From assembly GCA_963783355.1 (NCBI GenBank), contig CAWANF010000001.1, forward strand, positions 434,001-498,000: a stretch of DNA of 64,000 bases. The letters run 5' to 3'. Each line of letters starts with the position of its first letter. The stretch's first letter is position 1. Below the pieces are notes generated by a model. It did not search any database. It was not told the DNA's origin and worked only from the letters and a program-made list of their open reading frames with translations. This DNA is from CAWANF01 sp963783355. Lineage in GTDB: Bacteria > Bacteroidota > Rhodothermia > Balneolales > DATFMH01. Positions 9,691-18,936 of the stretch are shown one piece after another. The translations under genes were made by a program, and so were the position numbers.

Positions 9691-9726
9691 AAGGCTGTTC
9701 TGAGTAATTGGGACAGCCTTTTTTGT
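9691..9726 (+). terminator. Rho-independent terminator of hrcA-grpE-dnaJ
   Basis: A 10-bp stem (AAGGCTGTTC pairing with GGACAGCCTT, one G-U pair), a 10-nt loop and an immediate T-run, 20 nt after the dnaJ stop. Confidence 0.85.
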
Positions 9727-9840
9727 TATTTTAGTGTACGCTGAGATTCGGGATGGAATATAGCGGGTTTAGAAATTGTCAAACTCCTGAATTGGTACAT
9801 TATTAGCCTTTGTGGATTGAGAATCCCATGTTGTTACCAG

Positions 9841-12081
9841 ATGACTTTACATAGAACTGTCCAGATTTTCTTACTGCTATTGTTGATTCCGTTGGCGGCC
9901 AATGCCACGGTAAATGCCCCCGATACATCCCGAATAGAAGCCGTAAAAATAAATAAAGAATTATCTCTCAGCGGGCGGCTGGACGATTCTGTCTGGTCGA
10001 ATGCGCATCGTATTTTACTCGGTTATGAAATGCAACCTAATGATAATCAAAAAGCCCTTCAGAAAACATATGCGATGGTTTTGTATAACCAAACGACCAT
10101 GTACATCGGGTTTATTTGTGTTGATAAAAGCCCAAAGCAAATTCGGGCCCACATTTCAGACCGGGACAATATATCGAATGACGATTATGTGGGGGTCATG
10201 ATTGATCCGTATGAAGATAACCAAATCGCCTACCAGTTTTATGTTAATCCTGATGGCATCCAGATGGATAGAACAGGAAATGGTCATCATCGTGATAAAA
10301 GCTATGATGCTTTGTGGTATTCCCGGGCGGCGGTCAACGATACCGGTTATACGGCGGTTATTGCCTTACCGTTTAAAAGCCTGCGTTTCCCGGATAAAAA
10401 AATTCAATCGTGGTCTGTCCAATTTGTGAGAAACTATCCACGGAATAACGATTATAAATTTTCCTGGACCAAAGTTGATATGAATGAATCGTGTGAATTG
10501 TGCCAGAGTGGTGAATTGGCCGGCCTTAAAAAAGTAACCAGTCACAACACCGTTGAGCTTCTTCCGTATGTTATTGGTACACAAAGCGCATCGGTTAGTA
10601 ATTCTGATGATCCCACATCAAAACTGGTTGAATCTCCTGTTCATGTCCGGGCAGGGGGAAGCATTTCCTACGCTCCAAATTCTTCGCTTTCAGTAAATGC
10701 CGTCATCAATCCCGATTTCAGCCAGGTGGAGACTGATGCCACTCAGATTAGCGCTAATAATACTTTTGCTATTTCATACCCCGAAAAGCGGCCGTTCTTC
10801 ATGAAGGGATCCAGTATGTTTCATACCTACCTGGATGTTTTTCATTCACGTGTCATAAATGATCCTTTACTGGCCGGCAAAATGGTTGAAAAGTCGGGCA
10901 ATTTTTCATTGGCTTATCTTACAGCTTATGATCGGAACTCGGGCTTTATATTGCCTGGACTCGAAGGGAATGATGTCGTAAATACGACATTAGCTTCTTA
11001 CAGCAATATCATTCGTCCACGCCTGAATTTTGGAGAAGATTCTCATATTGGTGGAATTATTACTTCAAGGAATATCGGAGAGTCTCATAATTATGTCTCT
11101 GCACTCGACTGGGATATTGAACTCTTCAACCATTATTATTTCAACGGCCAGGTTGCACTTTCCGGCACCAAAGAGTTAAATGATACCACGCTAACGAAGG
11201 ATATATCCTATCGCCAGTATGGCAACTCAAATGAGGATATTCTGTTTAACGGTCAAAAATATGGTGGAAATGCTCTGAGGTTGGAATTTCAGAGGAGGGC
11301 TAAATACTATACTTTTGGTTTTCGGTATAAAGGATTTTCGCCGACATTTCAGGCACAAAACGGTTTTATCACCCAAACCAATATTCGTCAATTCAGGATC
11401 GAACAACAGATTTCATACTATCCGTCAGGCGGTATTTTGGATCATGGAAATATTCATATGCAGGGGAGAATGAATTATGATTACAGCGGGTTTTTGATGA
11501 GGCGATTTTTATCTGTTGATTCGTACAACCAGCTTACCCATCAAACCGGTTTGTTTTTGAGTTATGATTTCATAAATGATAAAAGATTTGGGGGAAAAAT
11601 GTTCTATAACCTGCATCATATGCACATCGGCATGCATTCCAACCCGGTAGACATGATAGCGTTTGGCGGCCATGTCGATTTCGGCCGATATATTGATTAT
11701 GATGAGGCAACCACAGGGCGGGGAATAACCTTATCAGGCGGAATCATGATAAAGCCAACTTCCCGCCTGAATTTGCATCTGAATTTTGATTATTCCGAGC
11801 TTCATTCCTTAAAGACCGGGGAACGGTTTTACAGCGGAGAGATAACCCGGCTGCAGGGTTCTTATAATTTCACGCGGCAATTATTTGTCCGCATGATCTA
11901 TCAATACGATACTTTTAGCAAGCAACTGCAGATCTACCCGCTGGTTTATTATAAGGTTAATCCATTCACGATTTTTTATGCCGGAATGACCGATTATGCC
12001 CAAAATTACGGTCAACCGTACGGAACTCGTCCCATAGATCGACAGTTTTTTGTCAAATTTCAGTATCTGATTCGCGAATAG
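9841..12081 (+). CDS. Exported DUF5916 / CBM9-like protein
   Basis: A 746-aa protein with a clean signal peptide (hydrophobic run, then LAANA cleavage region). The frame could be opened by a TTG at 9817, but the ATG at 9841 places the signal peptide at the very N-terminus and is preferred. Residues ~30-220 look like the carbohydrate-binding family 9-type beta sandwich that precedes DUF5916 (LSGRLDDSVW, then MYIGFICVD and NDDYVGVMIDPY). The remaining ~500 residues match DUF5916, including YSPNSSLSVNAVINPDFSQVE-type and EKRPFF segments, and end as outer-membrane-like beta strands (terminal LIRE). Function is unknown; these proteins are common in FCB bacteria. It is monocistronic. Confidence 0.85.
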   Translation: MTLHRTVQIFLLLLLIPLAANATVNAPDTSRIEAVKINKELSLSGRLDDSVWSNAHRILLGYEMQPNDNQKALQKTYAMVLYNQTTMYIGFICVDKSPKQIRAHISDRDNISNDDYVGVMIDPYEDNQIAYQFYVNPDGIQMDRTGNGHHRDKSYDALWYSRAAVNDTGYTAVIALPFKSLRFPDKKIQSWSVQFVRNYPRNNDYKFSWTKVDMNESCELCQSGELAGLKKVTSHNTVELLPYVIGTQSASVSNSDDPTSKLVESPVHVRAGGSISYAPNSSLSVNAVINPDFSQVETDATQISANNTFAISYPEKRPFFMKGSSMFHTYLDVFHSRVINDPLLAGKMVEKSGNFSLAYLTAYDRNSGFILPGLEGNDVVNTTLASYSNIIRPRLNFGEDSHIGGIITSRNIGESHNYVSALDWDIELFNHYYFNGQVALSGTKELNDTTLTKDISYRQYGNSNEDILFNGQKYGGNALRLEFQRRAKYYTFGFRYKGFSPTFQAQNGFITQTNIRQFRIEQQISYYPSGGILDHGNIHMQGRMNYDYSGFLMRRFLSVDSYNQLTHQTGLFLSYDFINDKRFGGKMFYNLHHMHIGMHSNPVDMIAFGGHVDFGRYIDYDEATTGRGITLSGGIMIKPTSRLNLHLNFDYSELHSLKTGERFYSGEITRLQGSYNFTRQLFVRMIYQYDTFSKQLQIYPLVYYKVNPFTIFYAGMTDYAQNYGQPYGTRPIDRQFFVKFQYLIRE

Positions 12082-12193
12082 CAGGTTTCAGGGAACGATA
12101 AACAGTGAACAGGGATTAGGGATCAGTATAGCTGAAATGATTTTACTGCCTGAATTCTGTACCTTAGCGCCTTTGAAACTATGTGCCTCGATT

Positions 12194-12688
12194 CTATTTC
12201 AGATTTTTTGTTTTTTGCCTGGATTCTTCTTTCATCTCTGACCGATAATTATCCAGCTGTTCAGCGAGATGTGAATCATCCATGGAAAGCATTTGCAAGG
12301 CGAGAAGCCCGGCGTTCATGGCGTTTCCGATGGCGACCGTGGCAACCGGTACTCCTTTGGGCATCTGTACGATGGAATACAAGCTGTCGACACCGCTGAG
12401 ATGACGGCTTGGAACCGGAACCCCGATAACCGGCAAGGTGGTATGAGCCGCAAGCATTCCAGGCAGGTGTGCCGCTCCCCCAGCTCCTGCAATAATAACT
12501 TTAATTCCCCTGTTTCTGGCTGTTTTTCCATAATCCGCCATGTCGTCAGGCGTGCGGTGAGCGGAAACGACCCGTGCTTCATATGGGACATCAAATTTCT
12601 CGCATACTTCAGCGGCAGCTTTCATGGTTGGCCAGTCGGAGTCGCTGCCCATGACTATACCGACGAGTACTTTTTTATTGTTTGCCAT
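12194..12688 (-). CDS. purE: 5-(carboxyamino)imidazole ribonucleotide mutase
   Basis: Class I PurE converts N5-CAIR to CAIR in de novo purine synthesis. The signature is complete: GIVMGSDSDWPTMKAA near the N-terminus, ARVVSAHRTPDDM with the catalytic His, and AGAGGAAHLPGMLAAHT followed by PVIGVPV. The protein is 164 aa, normal for a class I enzyme. The start overlaps the purK stop by one base (TGATG arrangement), so the two are one operon with purK first. The need for purK upstream confirms the class I mutase rather than the class II carboxylase. Confidence 0.96.
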   Translation of the reverse strand: MANNKKVLVGIVMGSDSDWPTMKAAAEVCEKFDVPYEARVVSAHRTPDDMADYGKTARNRGIKVIIAGAGGAAHLPGMLAAHTTLPVIGVPVPSRHLSGVDSLYSIVQMPKGVPVATVAIGNAMNAGLLALQMLSMDDSHLAEQLDNYRSEMKEESRQKTKNLK

Positions 12689-13848
12689 CAGATTTCAATA
12701 TTATTGGTGAGCTTTAATGCTTTTTGCAATGTTTCATTGAGGCCATCGCCTAAAAGAGTGACATGACCCATTTTTCGCCCGATTTTACTGTTTAATTTTC
12801 CATAAATATGAAGATGAGCGTTGGAAGTATTCATCACATCCATGCCATTATCTACAATTGCGGGTCGTTTATGTGTGCCCAATATATTAATCATCACAGC
12901 TGTAGGACGTGTCAGCGAAGTGTCGCCCAATGGCAGTCCGGTAACGGCCCGAATGTGGTTTTCAAATTGGGAAGTTATGGCCCCTTCGATGGTGTAATGC
13001 CCGGAATTATGAGGACGGGGAGCCGATTCATTCATAAGCAATTCATCATCTTCTGTCAGGAAAAATTCATAGGCATAAAGCCCGGTTCCGTCGATAGCTT
13101 CCGTAGCCGTGATCGCCATTTCTTCCGCTCTTTTCCTGATTTTTGGATCAATATCGGCCGGAGCCGTCACTATTTTGCAAATATGATTTTCCTGAACGGT
13201 TTCACAACAGGGATAAACAACTACGCCGTTTTTATTCCGTGCAACCTGAACGGCTAATTCTTTTCGGAAATTAACGAATGCTTCCGCGAGGATTTCCCGG
13301 CCTTTATTCCCGCCTAATTTATCGAATCCTTTTTTTGCTTCTTCAATATCGTGAACAGTCTCGTTGCCATACCCGTCGTAGCCGCCTTTAGATGATTTCA
13401 GCAGGTATGGCCAGCCATGCTTGTCGCCAAAAGCCTGCATGTCTTCTTTGGAGATGACAACGGCATATGGAGTCACTTTCAAACCGGCATGTTCAAATGT
13501 TTCCTTTTCAATCCTTTTGTTTTCAATAAGTTTAAAGGATTCGGGGGATGGATACATCGGGACTCCGCTCTGGTCGCGTACTTTCTGTAAAATATCCGAA
13601 TCGATAAATTCGTTTTCCAGGGTAACAACATCACATGATCGGGCAAATTCGATCATAGCGTCAACATCGTCGAACGATGAACGGGTTACAAAGGGAGTCA
13701 TGAATTCAACGGGTTCGGGATCGCCAGCCGTTGCGAAAACAGCTATTTGCATACCAAAACGAAATGCCTGGCAAGCCGACATTCTTGCCAGCTGGCCACC
13801 GCCGAGAAATCCAATTTTATAATCTGGTTGTAAAGGAGATTTAGCCAC
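12688..13848 (-). CDS. purK: N5-carboxyaminoimidazole ribonucleotide synthase
   Basis: PurK is an ATP-grasp enzyme that makes N5-CAIR from AIR, bicarbonate and ATP and hands it to PurE. Visible motifs are IGFLGGGQLARM at the N-terminal nucleotide-like fold, YLLKSSKGGYDGYGN (ATP-grasp glycine-rich loop), AYEFFLTEDDELLMNESAPRPHNSGHYT, and the C-terminal HLHIYGKLNSKIGRKMGHVT. There is no ATG near the N-terminus. A GTG at 13848 gives 386 aa; a TTG at 13875 would add nine residues. Neither has a clear Shine-Dalgarno, so the start is uncertain. It is divergent from prfA, with only ~75-100 bp between the two. Confidence 0.94.
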   Translation of the reverse strand: MAKSPLQPDYKIGFLGGGQLARMSACQAFRFGMQIAVFATAGDPEPVEFMTPFVTRSSFDDVDAMIEFARSCDVVTLENEFIDSDILQKVRDQSGVPMYPSPESFKLIENKRIEKETFEHAGLKVTPYAVVISKEDMQAFGDKHGWPYLLKSSKGGYDGYGNETVHDIEEAKKGFDKLGGNKGREILAEAFVNFRKELAVQVARNKNGVVVYPCCETVQENHICKIVTAPADIDPKIRKRAEEMAITATEAIDGTGLYAYEFFLTEDDELLMNESAPRPHNSGHYTIEGAITSQFENHIRAVTGLPLGDTSLTRPTAVMINILGTHKRPAIVDNGMDVMNTSNAHLHIYGKLNSKIGRKMGHVTLLGDGLNETLQKALKLTNNIEI

Positions 13849-13950
13849 GAATTTAAAGTTTATTTCCGGTTTCAATGAACAGATGCCGAAGACATCTTAA
13901 AAATTCTTATTTTACAATGCTGAAAATACCAAATACCGAGTAGCAAAGAA

Positions 13951-15024
13951 ATGAATATTGAAGATAAGTTACGGGAGATCAAGTTACGATATGAAGAATT
14001 GACCAATATTTTGGCCGATCCTTCGATATATGATGATCCCAAACGATATGCCGAGTTAAGCAAGGAACATAATAATTTAAGCGAATTGGTCAGGGATTTT
14101 GACCAATGGGAAAAGCTGAAAAATGATATTGAGGGGAATCGTGAATTAATTGAGATGGATTCGGAGCTTGCCGAAATAGCGGAAGATGAAAACGCCGAAA
14201 TGGTGGAGAAGCTCAACGAACTGGAAGAAGACATAAAATTCAAACTGATTCCAAAGGATCCCGAAGATTCCAAAAATGCCATCGTTGAAATTCGGGCTGG
14301 AACCGGCGGGGATGAGGCCGGAATCTTTGCCGGTGATTTGTTCGATATGTATCGCCGCTATGCCGACAGCCAAAACTGGCAGATGGATATTTTGTCGGTA
14401 TCCGAAGCTCCAAAAGGCGGCTATAAAGAAATTGTATTCAGCCTGAGCGGAAACGAAGTATTTGGTAAAATGAAGTTCGAGCGGGGGGTTCACCGTGTTC
14501 AAAGAGTCCCCGAAACCGAAACTCAGGGACGTGTTCATACCTCGGCAGCAACAATAGCGGTATTACCAGAAGCCGAAGAAGTGGATGTTCAAATCAATCC
14601 GGCGGATCTTGAGTTCGAAGCGTATCGGGCCACAGGTGCCGGCGGACAACATATCAACACAACAGATTCGGCCGTTCGTATACGACATCTTCCCAGCGGG
14701 ATTGTGGTGACTTGCCAGGAAGAACGCTCGCAGCATAAAAACAGGGACAAAGCCATGAAAATGCTGCGGTCCAAGATGTATGAAATGGAATTGGAGAAAA
14801 AAGAATCGGCCCGGGCGGCTGAACGTAAAAGCCAGGTGTCGACCGGCGATCGCAGTGCCAAAATAAGAACGTACAATTTTCCCCAGGGACGCCTGACCGA
14901 TCATCGCATCGGACTGACATTGTATAATCTTGATGAAATTATGAAGGGTAAGATCGATGATGTCTTTAAAGCGCTCCGTGTTCAGGATAACCTGGACAAG
15001 CTGAAAGCGAAAGTTGAACAGTAA
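13951..15024 (+). CDS. prfA: Peptide chain release factor 1
   Basis: RF1 reads UAA and UAG and triggers peptide release. The GGQ motif lies at residues 231-233 (TGAGGQHINTTDSAVRI). The stop-codon-recognition tripeptide of the PxT class reads Pro-Glu-Thr in RVPETETQGR, which marks RF1 rather than RF2. The conserved EIRAGTGGDEAGIFAGDLF block precedes it, and the C-terminus has KIRTYNFPQGRLTDHRIG. The length of 357 aa is standard, without the RF2 frameshift. It is followed by a bidirectional-looking terminator shared with the convergent pckA. Confidence 0.97.
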   Translation: MNIEDKLREIKLRYEELTNILADPSIYDDPKRYAELSKEHNNLSELVRDFDQWEKLKNDIEGNRELIEMDSELAEIAEDENAEMVEKLNELEEDIKFKLIPKDPEDSKNAIVEIRAGTGGDEAGIFAGDLFDMYRRYADSQNWQMDILSVSEAPKGGYKEIVFSLSGNEVFGKMKFERGVHRVQRVPETETQGRVHTSAATIAVLPEAEEVDVQINPADLEFEAYRATGAGGQHINTTDSAVRIRHLPSGIVVTCQEERSQHKNRDKAMKMLRSKMYEMELEKKESARAAERKSQVSTGDRSAKIRTYNFPQGRLTDHRIGLTLYNLDEIMKGKIDDVFKALRVQDNLDKLKAKVEQ

Positions 15025-15044
15025 AAATCGAATTAAAAAAAAGG

Positions 15045-15079
15045 AAAAAGGCCGGATGAGAGATCACCCGGCCTTTTTT
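15045..15079. terminator. Terminator between convergent prfA and pckA
   Basis: A perfect 11-bp stem (AAAAAGGCCGG with CCGGCCTTTTT) and a 12-nt loop. T-runs result on both strands, so it can end prfA (+) and probably also pckA (-). Confidence 0.85.
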
Positions 15080-15116
15080 ATAAGGCTATCTGCCTAATAG
15101 ACTCGTTCCGATAATT

Positions 15117-16721
15117 TCAGACAGTAGGCCCGGCATTTACGATTAACTGGCTTGCTTGTTCCTGATATTTTTCGAAGTTGTCCTTGAACATTTTGGCCAG
15201 CTCTTTGGCTTTTTTATCATATGCTTCCACATCTTCCCAGGTATCTCTCGGGTTGAGAATCTTGCTGGGCACACCGGGAACATCAACCGGCATTTTAAGA
15301 CGGAAAAATGGGTCTTCAACATATTCGACGTTATCCAGTTCTCCGGCAATAGCTGCCGTTAACATGGCACGCGTATAGGCCAGCTTCATTCTCGATCCGA
15401 CGCCGTATGGCCCGCCGGTCCAGCCAGTATTCACCAGCCATACTTTCGAACCGTGTTTGCGGATCTTTTCGGCAAGTAATTCAGCGTAAACCGTTGGATG
15501 CAAAGGCATGAACGGTGCACCAAAACAAGCGGAAAAAGTAGCTTGTGGCTCGGTAACTCCGCGTTCGGTTCCGGCAACTTTCGCCGTATAACCGCTGATG
15601 AAATGGTACATAGCCTGTTCCGGTGTGAGGCGTGAAATCGGAGGTAAAACTCCAAAGGCATCGGCTGTCAGGAATATGATATTTTTTGGATGCCCGGCAA
15701 TTCCGGTTTCACTTGCATTAGGAATGAAATTCAGCGGATAAGAACAGCGGGTATTCTCCGTATACAACTTACTGTTGAAATCGGGTTCGCGATTTTCATC
15801 AAGAGGAACATTTTCCAGGATCGTTCCGGCCATCTTGGTGGTTGCGTAAATCATCGGTTCGCCTTCGGCAGACAGGTTGATGGTTTTGGCATAACATCCA
15901 CCTTCAAAATTGAAGATTCCTTCATCACTCCATCCGTGTTCGTCGTCGCCGATAAGGGTTTTATCTGCATCAGCTGAAAGAGTGGTTTTTCCCGTTCCCG
16001 ATAATCCGAAAAATATAGCGGCATCGCCATTTTGGTCGACGTTTGCCGAACAGTGCATGGCCATGACATTTTGTTTTGGCAGTAAATAATTCATTATGGA
16101 AAAAATACCCTTCTTCACTTCTCCGGAATACAATGTACCACCGATAAGAATTATTTTTTTGCTGAAGCTTACGAGGATGAATGTTCCTGTACGCGTTCCG
16201 TCAGATTCCGGATCTGCAAAATAATCAGGTGCGGCAAGAACCGTAAATTCAGGAACATGATTTTTAACTTCCTCGGCCGTTGGACGGCGAAACATATTAT
16301 ATGAGAATAACGCATGATAGGCCGCTTCACTCACTATACGTATAGGCAGATTGTAATTGGGATCAGCTCCTGCAAAAACATCCATGATGTATAGGTTTTT
16401 ATTCTTCAGATGCTGAATCATTTTGTGATGTAAGCGATCAAAAACATCCGATGAAATGGGCTGATTGATGTTGCCCCAATCAATATCTTCATGTATTTCC
16501 GGTTCGTCTACAAAGTATTTATCCTTTGGTGAACGTCCGGTATATTTTCCAGTTAAAACACGCAGTGCCATGTCGGCAGTCAAGACGGCCTCTCCGTTGC
16601 AAATGGCCTGCTCGTAAAGCTCGGCAGGAGTTAGATTCCATTTTAAATTCTTATTCTCTCCTAATCCCAGGTAGTCTAATCCAACGTAACTGTGTGGATG
16701 GACTTTGTTTATCTCAGACAT
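15117..16721 (-). CDS. pckA: Phosphoenolpyruvate carboxykinase (ATP)
   Basis: PckA interconverts oxaloacetate plus ATP with PEP, CO2 and ADP at the entry to gluconeogenesis. The ATP-type enzyme is shown by the P-loop GLSGTGKTTLS at residues 239-249, the metal-binding LIGDDEHGWS at 256-265, RTGTFILVSF, and the C-terminal NTGWTGGPYGVGSRMKL. The length of 534 aa is typical. A Shine-Dalgarno-like GGAG lies a few bases before the ATG. A 20-bp near-perfect palindrome (16747-16766) sits just upstream and may be an operator or 5'-UTR hairpin. It is monocistronic, with a divergent gap of 340 bp before aguB. Confidence 0.97.
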   Translation of the reverse strand: MSEINKVHPHSYVGLDYLGLGENKNLKWNLTPAELYEQAICNGEAVLTADMALRVLTGKYTGRSPKDKYFVDEPEIHEDIDWGNINQPISSDVFDRLHHKMIQHLKNKNLYIMDVFAGADPNYNLPIRIVSEAAYHALFSYNMFRRPTAEEVKNHVPEFTVLAAPDYFADPESDGTRTGTFILVSFSKKIILIGGTLYSGEVKKGIFSIMNYLLPKQNVMAMHCSANVDQNGDAAIFFGLSGTGKTTLSADADKTLIGDDEHGWSDEGIFNFEGGCYAKTINLSAEGEPMIYATTKMAGTILENVPLDENREPDFNSKLYTENTRCSYPLNFIPNASETGIAGHPKNIIFLTADAFGVLPPISRLTPEQAMYHFISGYTAKVAGTERGVTEPQATFSACFGAPFMPLHPTVYAELLAEKIRKHGSKVWLVNTGWTGGPYGVGSRMKLAYTRAMLTAAIAGELDNVEYVEDPFFRLKMPVDVPGVPSKILNPRDTWEDVEAYDKKAKELAKMFKDNFEKYQEQASQLIVNAGPTV

Positions 16722-16746
16722 GGATCAGTTCTCCGTTAAATTATAC

Positions 16747-16766
16747 TTCAAGATTAAAATCTTGAA
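16747..16766. promoter_or_regulatory. Palindrome upstream of pckA (candidate operator)
   Basis: TTCAAGATT and AATCTTGAA form 9-bp perfect arms around a 2-base centre, ending 26 bases upstream of the pckA start codon. The position suits a repressor site or an mRNA hairpin. Only the symmetry is seen; the binding protein is unknown. Confidence 0.45.
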
Positions 16767-16949
16767 ATGATTTTACTTATGTAATAATTGCGACAATTTG
16801 TATGAATTAGTCATTTGTTTGTCTTTAAAACACAATGGAAGTGTACAATGATCCGTAACAAAATTCAATATAAAATAATTGCTTAAAACTTCCCATATTT
16901 AGTCAAAAAGCGCTTTTTTAGGGTGCGTGTCTATTCCCGCCCGATTATA

Positions 16950-16967
16950 ATTTTACAATCGTAAAAT
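16950..16967. promoter_or_regulatory. Inverted repeat upstream of aguB
   Basis: ATTTTAC - AATC - GTAAAAT gives perfect 7-bp arms about 95 bp before the aguB ATG. A further ATTTTAC half-site follows at ~16977. The rest of the 340-bp pckA-aguB divergent gap shows nothing recognisable. Confidence 0.35.
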
Positions 16968-17061
16968 CCCAATAATATTTTACTACAATAGGTACAGATA
17001 TTCTTCGTAATTTTTGCCGGATACTTTGCAATTTATCTACTTAAAGGAAAAGAGTTTAACG

Positions 17062-17934
17062 ATGGATGAGCGATTGATTAAAATTGGTTTAATTCAGATG
17101 AGTGATCGGGGCGGGGTGGCCGAAAATATCCGAAATGCAGAGCAACAGATTCGGGAAGCCGCCGGAAAAGGAGCAAAGATTATTTGTCTTCAGGAGCTAT
17201 TCTCCACCTCGTATTTTTGCCAGTCTGAAGACGATTCATTTTTCGATTTGGCAGAATCCATGCCCGGGCCTTTGAGTGATAAAATGGCAGTACTTGCTAA
17301 AGAATTTGGTATCGTTCTCATTCTGCCGTATTTCGAAAAACGCGCATCCGGACTTTACTACAACTCGGCTGTCGTGATTGATGCTGACGGAACATATTTG
17401 GGCAAGTACCGGAAGATGCATATTCCCGATGATCCGGGATTTTATGAAAAATATTATTTCACTCCCGGCGATCTCGGATATAAAGTATTTGATACGAAAT
17501 ACGGACGAATTGGTGTGTTAATCTGCTGGGATCAGTGGTATCCCGAAGCAGCTCGTTTGACTGCTCTCCTCGGAGCCGATATTCTATTTTATCCTACAGC
17601 CATTGGAACCCTGCCGGATGAAGGACAGGAGGATAAAAACAAATTCCGTGATGCCTGGATGACCATACAAAAGAGTCACGCTGTGGCTAATGGATGTTAT
17701 GTGGCGAGTGTGAACAGGGTCGGGACGGAAGAAAATATTACGTTTTGGGGAAATTCTTTCGTGGCCGGGACCTTTGGTGAAGTGCTGAGCCAGGCAGGAG
17801 AGGATGAACAAGTGTTAATCACTGAATGTGATTTTGGAGCTATTGAAAAACAACGGCAGATATGGCCTTTTTATCGCGACCGGCGTATCGATTCGTATCG
17901 TGATATAACCGAGCGATATTTGGGAAATGAGTAG
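17062..17934 (+). CDS. aguB: N-carbamoylputrescine amidase (nitrilase family)
   Basis: The enzyme hydrolyses N-carbamoylputrescine to putrescine, CO2 and ammonia, the last step of the agmatine deiminase route to polyamines. The nitrilase triad is Glu45 (CLQELF), Lys118 (YRKMHIPDDPGFYEKYYF) and Cys155 (VLICWDQWYPEAAR). The YRKMHIPDDP and WDQWYPEAARL blocks are characteristic of this branch. A TTG at 17014 could extend the frame by 16 residues, but the ATG at 17062, preceded by a purine-rich AAAGGAAAAGAG, begins at the conserved KIGLIQM strand and is preferred (290 aa). Agmatine deiminase, the usual partner, is not in the window. Confidence 0.92.
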   Translation: MDERLIKIGLIQMSDRGGVAENIRNAEQQIREAAGKGAKIICLQELFSTSYFCQSEDDSFFDLAESMPGPLSDKMAVLAKEFGIVLILPYFEKRASGLYYNSAVVIDADGTYLGKYRKMHIPDDPGFYEKYYFTPGDLGYKVFDTKYGRIGVLICWDQWYPEAARLTALLGADILFYPTAIGTLPDEGQEDKNKFRDAWMTIQKSHAVANGCYVASVNRVGTEENITFWGNSFVAGTFGEVLSQAGEDEQVLITECDFGAIEKQRQIWPFYRDRRIDSYRDITERYLGNE

Positions 17935-17939
17935 ATTCG

Positions 17940-17982
17940 GGTCCAGTCAGGTCCAGGGTCCAGGGTCCAGGGTCCAGGGTCC
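17940..17982. repeat. Heptamer tandem repeat (GTCCAGG)n
   Basis: Four to five direct copies of GTCCAGG with a diverged first unit lie right after the aguB stop. The 310-bp gap from 17935 to 18244 also contains a CCGCAGAGG-type element at 18080. Nothing else was seen there. Confidence 0.85.
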
Positions 17983-18079
17983 TTGAAAAAGGGAGGACGA
18001 ATATTTACGTGTATTCAATAGTCGTGGTGGGCGGAGTTAAACTTTATGGATTCAGCATAAATCCAGTATTTTTTTAGAT

Positions 18080-18122
18080 AAACCACCGAGGTCGCAGAGG
18101 GTAACACTGAGGAAAAGGAAAC
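18080..18122 (+). repeat. Dispersed CCGCAGAGG-type element, copy 1
   Basis: The pattern is AACCACCGAGGTCGCAGAGG followed by an ACTGAGGAAAAGGAAA tail. Related copies lie at 21.13, 24.42, 35.06, 35.21 (inverted fragment) and 48.86 kb, always between genes. Confidence 0.6.
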
Positions 18123-18244
18123 AGGAGTGGAGTTGGTCTAAAAAAAGCATCATTAAAATTTTAAAACGTTATTCATGCAGAATTCCTTCAGTTTTTCCAT
18201 TTAGGTTGGAGACAACCAATAACCAACCGTATGAGAGATAAATA

Positions 18245-18709
18245 ATGACCGTACTCAAAACCATAAAGAATATCAGCATAATTATTTTAATAACACTTTC
18301 CGCCACTGCCGTATTTGCACAATCTGTAAAAGTGCCGGGATCTGTCCAAATGGCATTTGAGCAAAAGTTCCCAGGTGTAAAAGCCGTTCATTGGGGGATG
18401 GAAAATGCTCATGAATATGAAGCCGAATTTCACATGGCTGGACAAGCTGTCTCCGCAAATTTTTCAAAAAAAGGGAAATGGGTTGAAACAGAAACAGATA
18501 TCAACAGGGACCAGCTGCCTGTCGTAGTCGTTCGTAAATTGGGTACATACAAGGGATATGCCTACGGAGAAATAGCACGTACGGCAACGCCGGGTAAAAC
18601 TATTTATGAAGTGGAATTACATAAAGGGAATATATACAAAACCCTGATTTTTAACTTGAATGGCAAGTTGATGAAAACGTTGACTTCAGGCAGTTCCGAA
18701 TCCGATTAA
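18245..18709 (+). CDS. Exported PepSY-like domain protein
   Basis: A 154-residue protein with a typical signal peptide (~23 residues, ending TAVFAQS). The mature part matches the PepSY-like / beta-lactamase-inhibitor-like pattern found in Bacteroidota: VPGSVQMAFEQKFPGVKAVHW, EYEAEFHMAGQAVSANFSKKGKWVETETDI, a central LPVVVVRKL helix, then a second strand set YEVELHKGNIYKTLIFNLNGKLMK. Such proteins are periplasmic or surface-exposed and of unknown role, with possible ligand or inhibitor function by fold only. The next gene downstream is another member of the family, 227 bp away, implying an old duplication or a functional pair. Confidence 0.8.
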   Translation: MTVLKTIKNISIIILITLSATAVFAQSVKVPGSVQMAFEQKFPGVKAVHWGMENAHEYEAEFHMAGQAVSANFSKKGKWVETETDINRDQLPVVVVRKLGTYKGYAYGEIARTATPGKTIYEVELHKGNIYKTLIFNLNGKLMKTLTSGSSESD

Positions 18710-18936
18710 TCCTTTGGTCCCAAAGAGCTGGAATCGTAATAGATTGTAATAATTATCCCGGTGCAATACTATTTGAGGAATTTTAAATGTTTATGGAAAT
18801 AACTCAGATAACAGGGTTGTACCTCACGTGGGTTCTAAGAAATTGCTCATTGATTTAGACGATTCGATCGGCCCCGTGTTCTATTCCATGTCAATCTGAT
18901 TCATTGAAAACCATTAACTCTCAATGCAATCGGGCT

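Noticed and set aside
17940..17982. Possible CRISPR array
   Set aside because: Units are 7 bases, directly abutting and without spacers, and there are no cas genes in the window.
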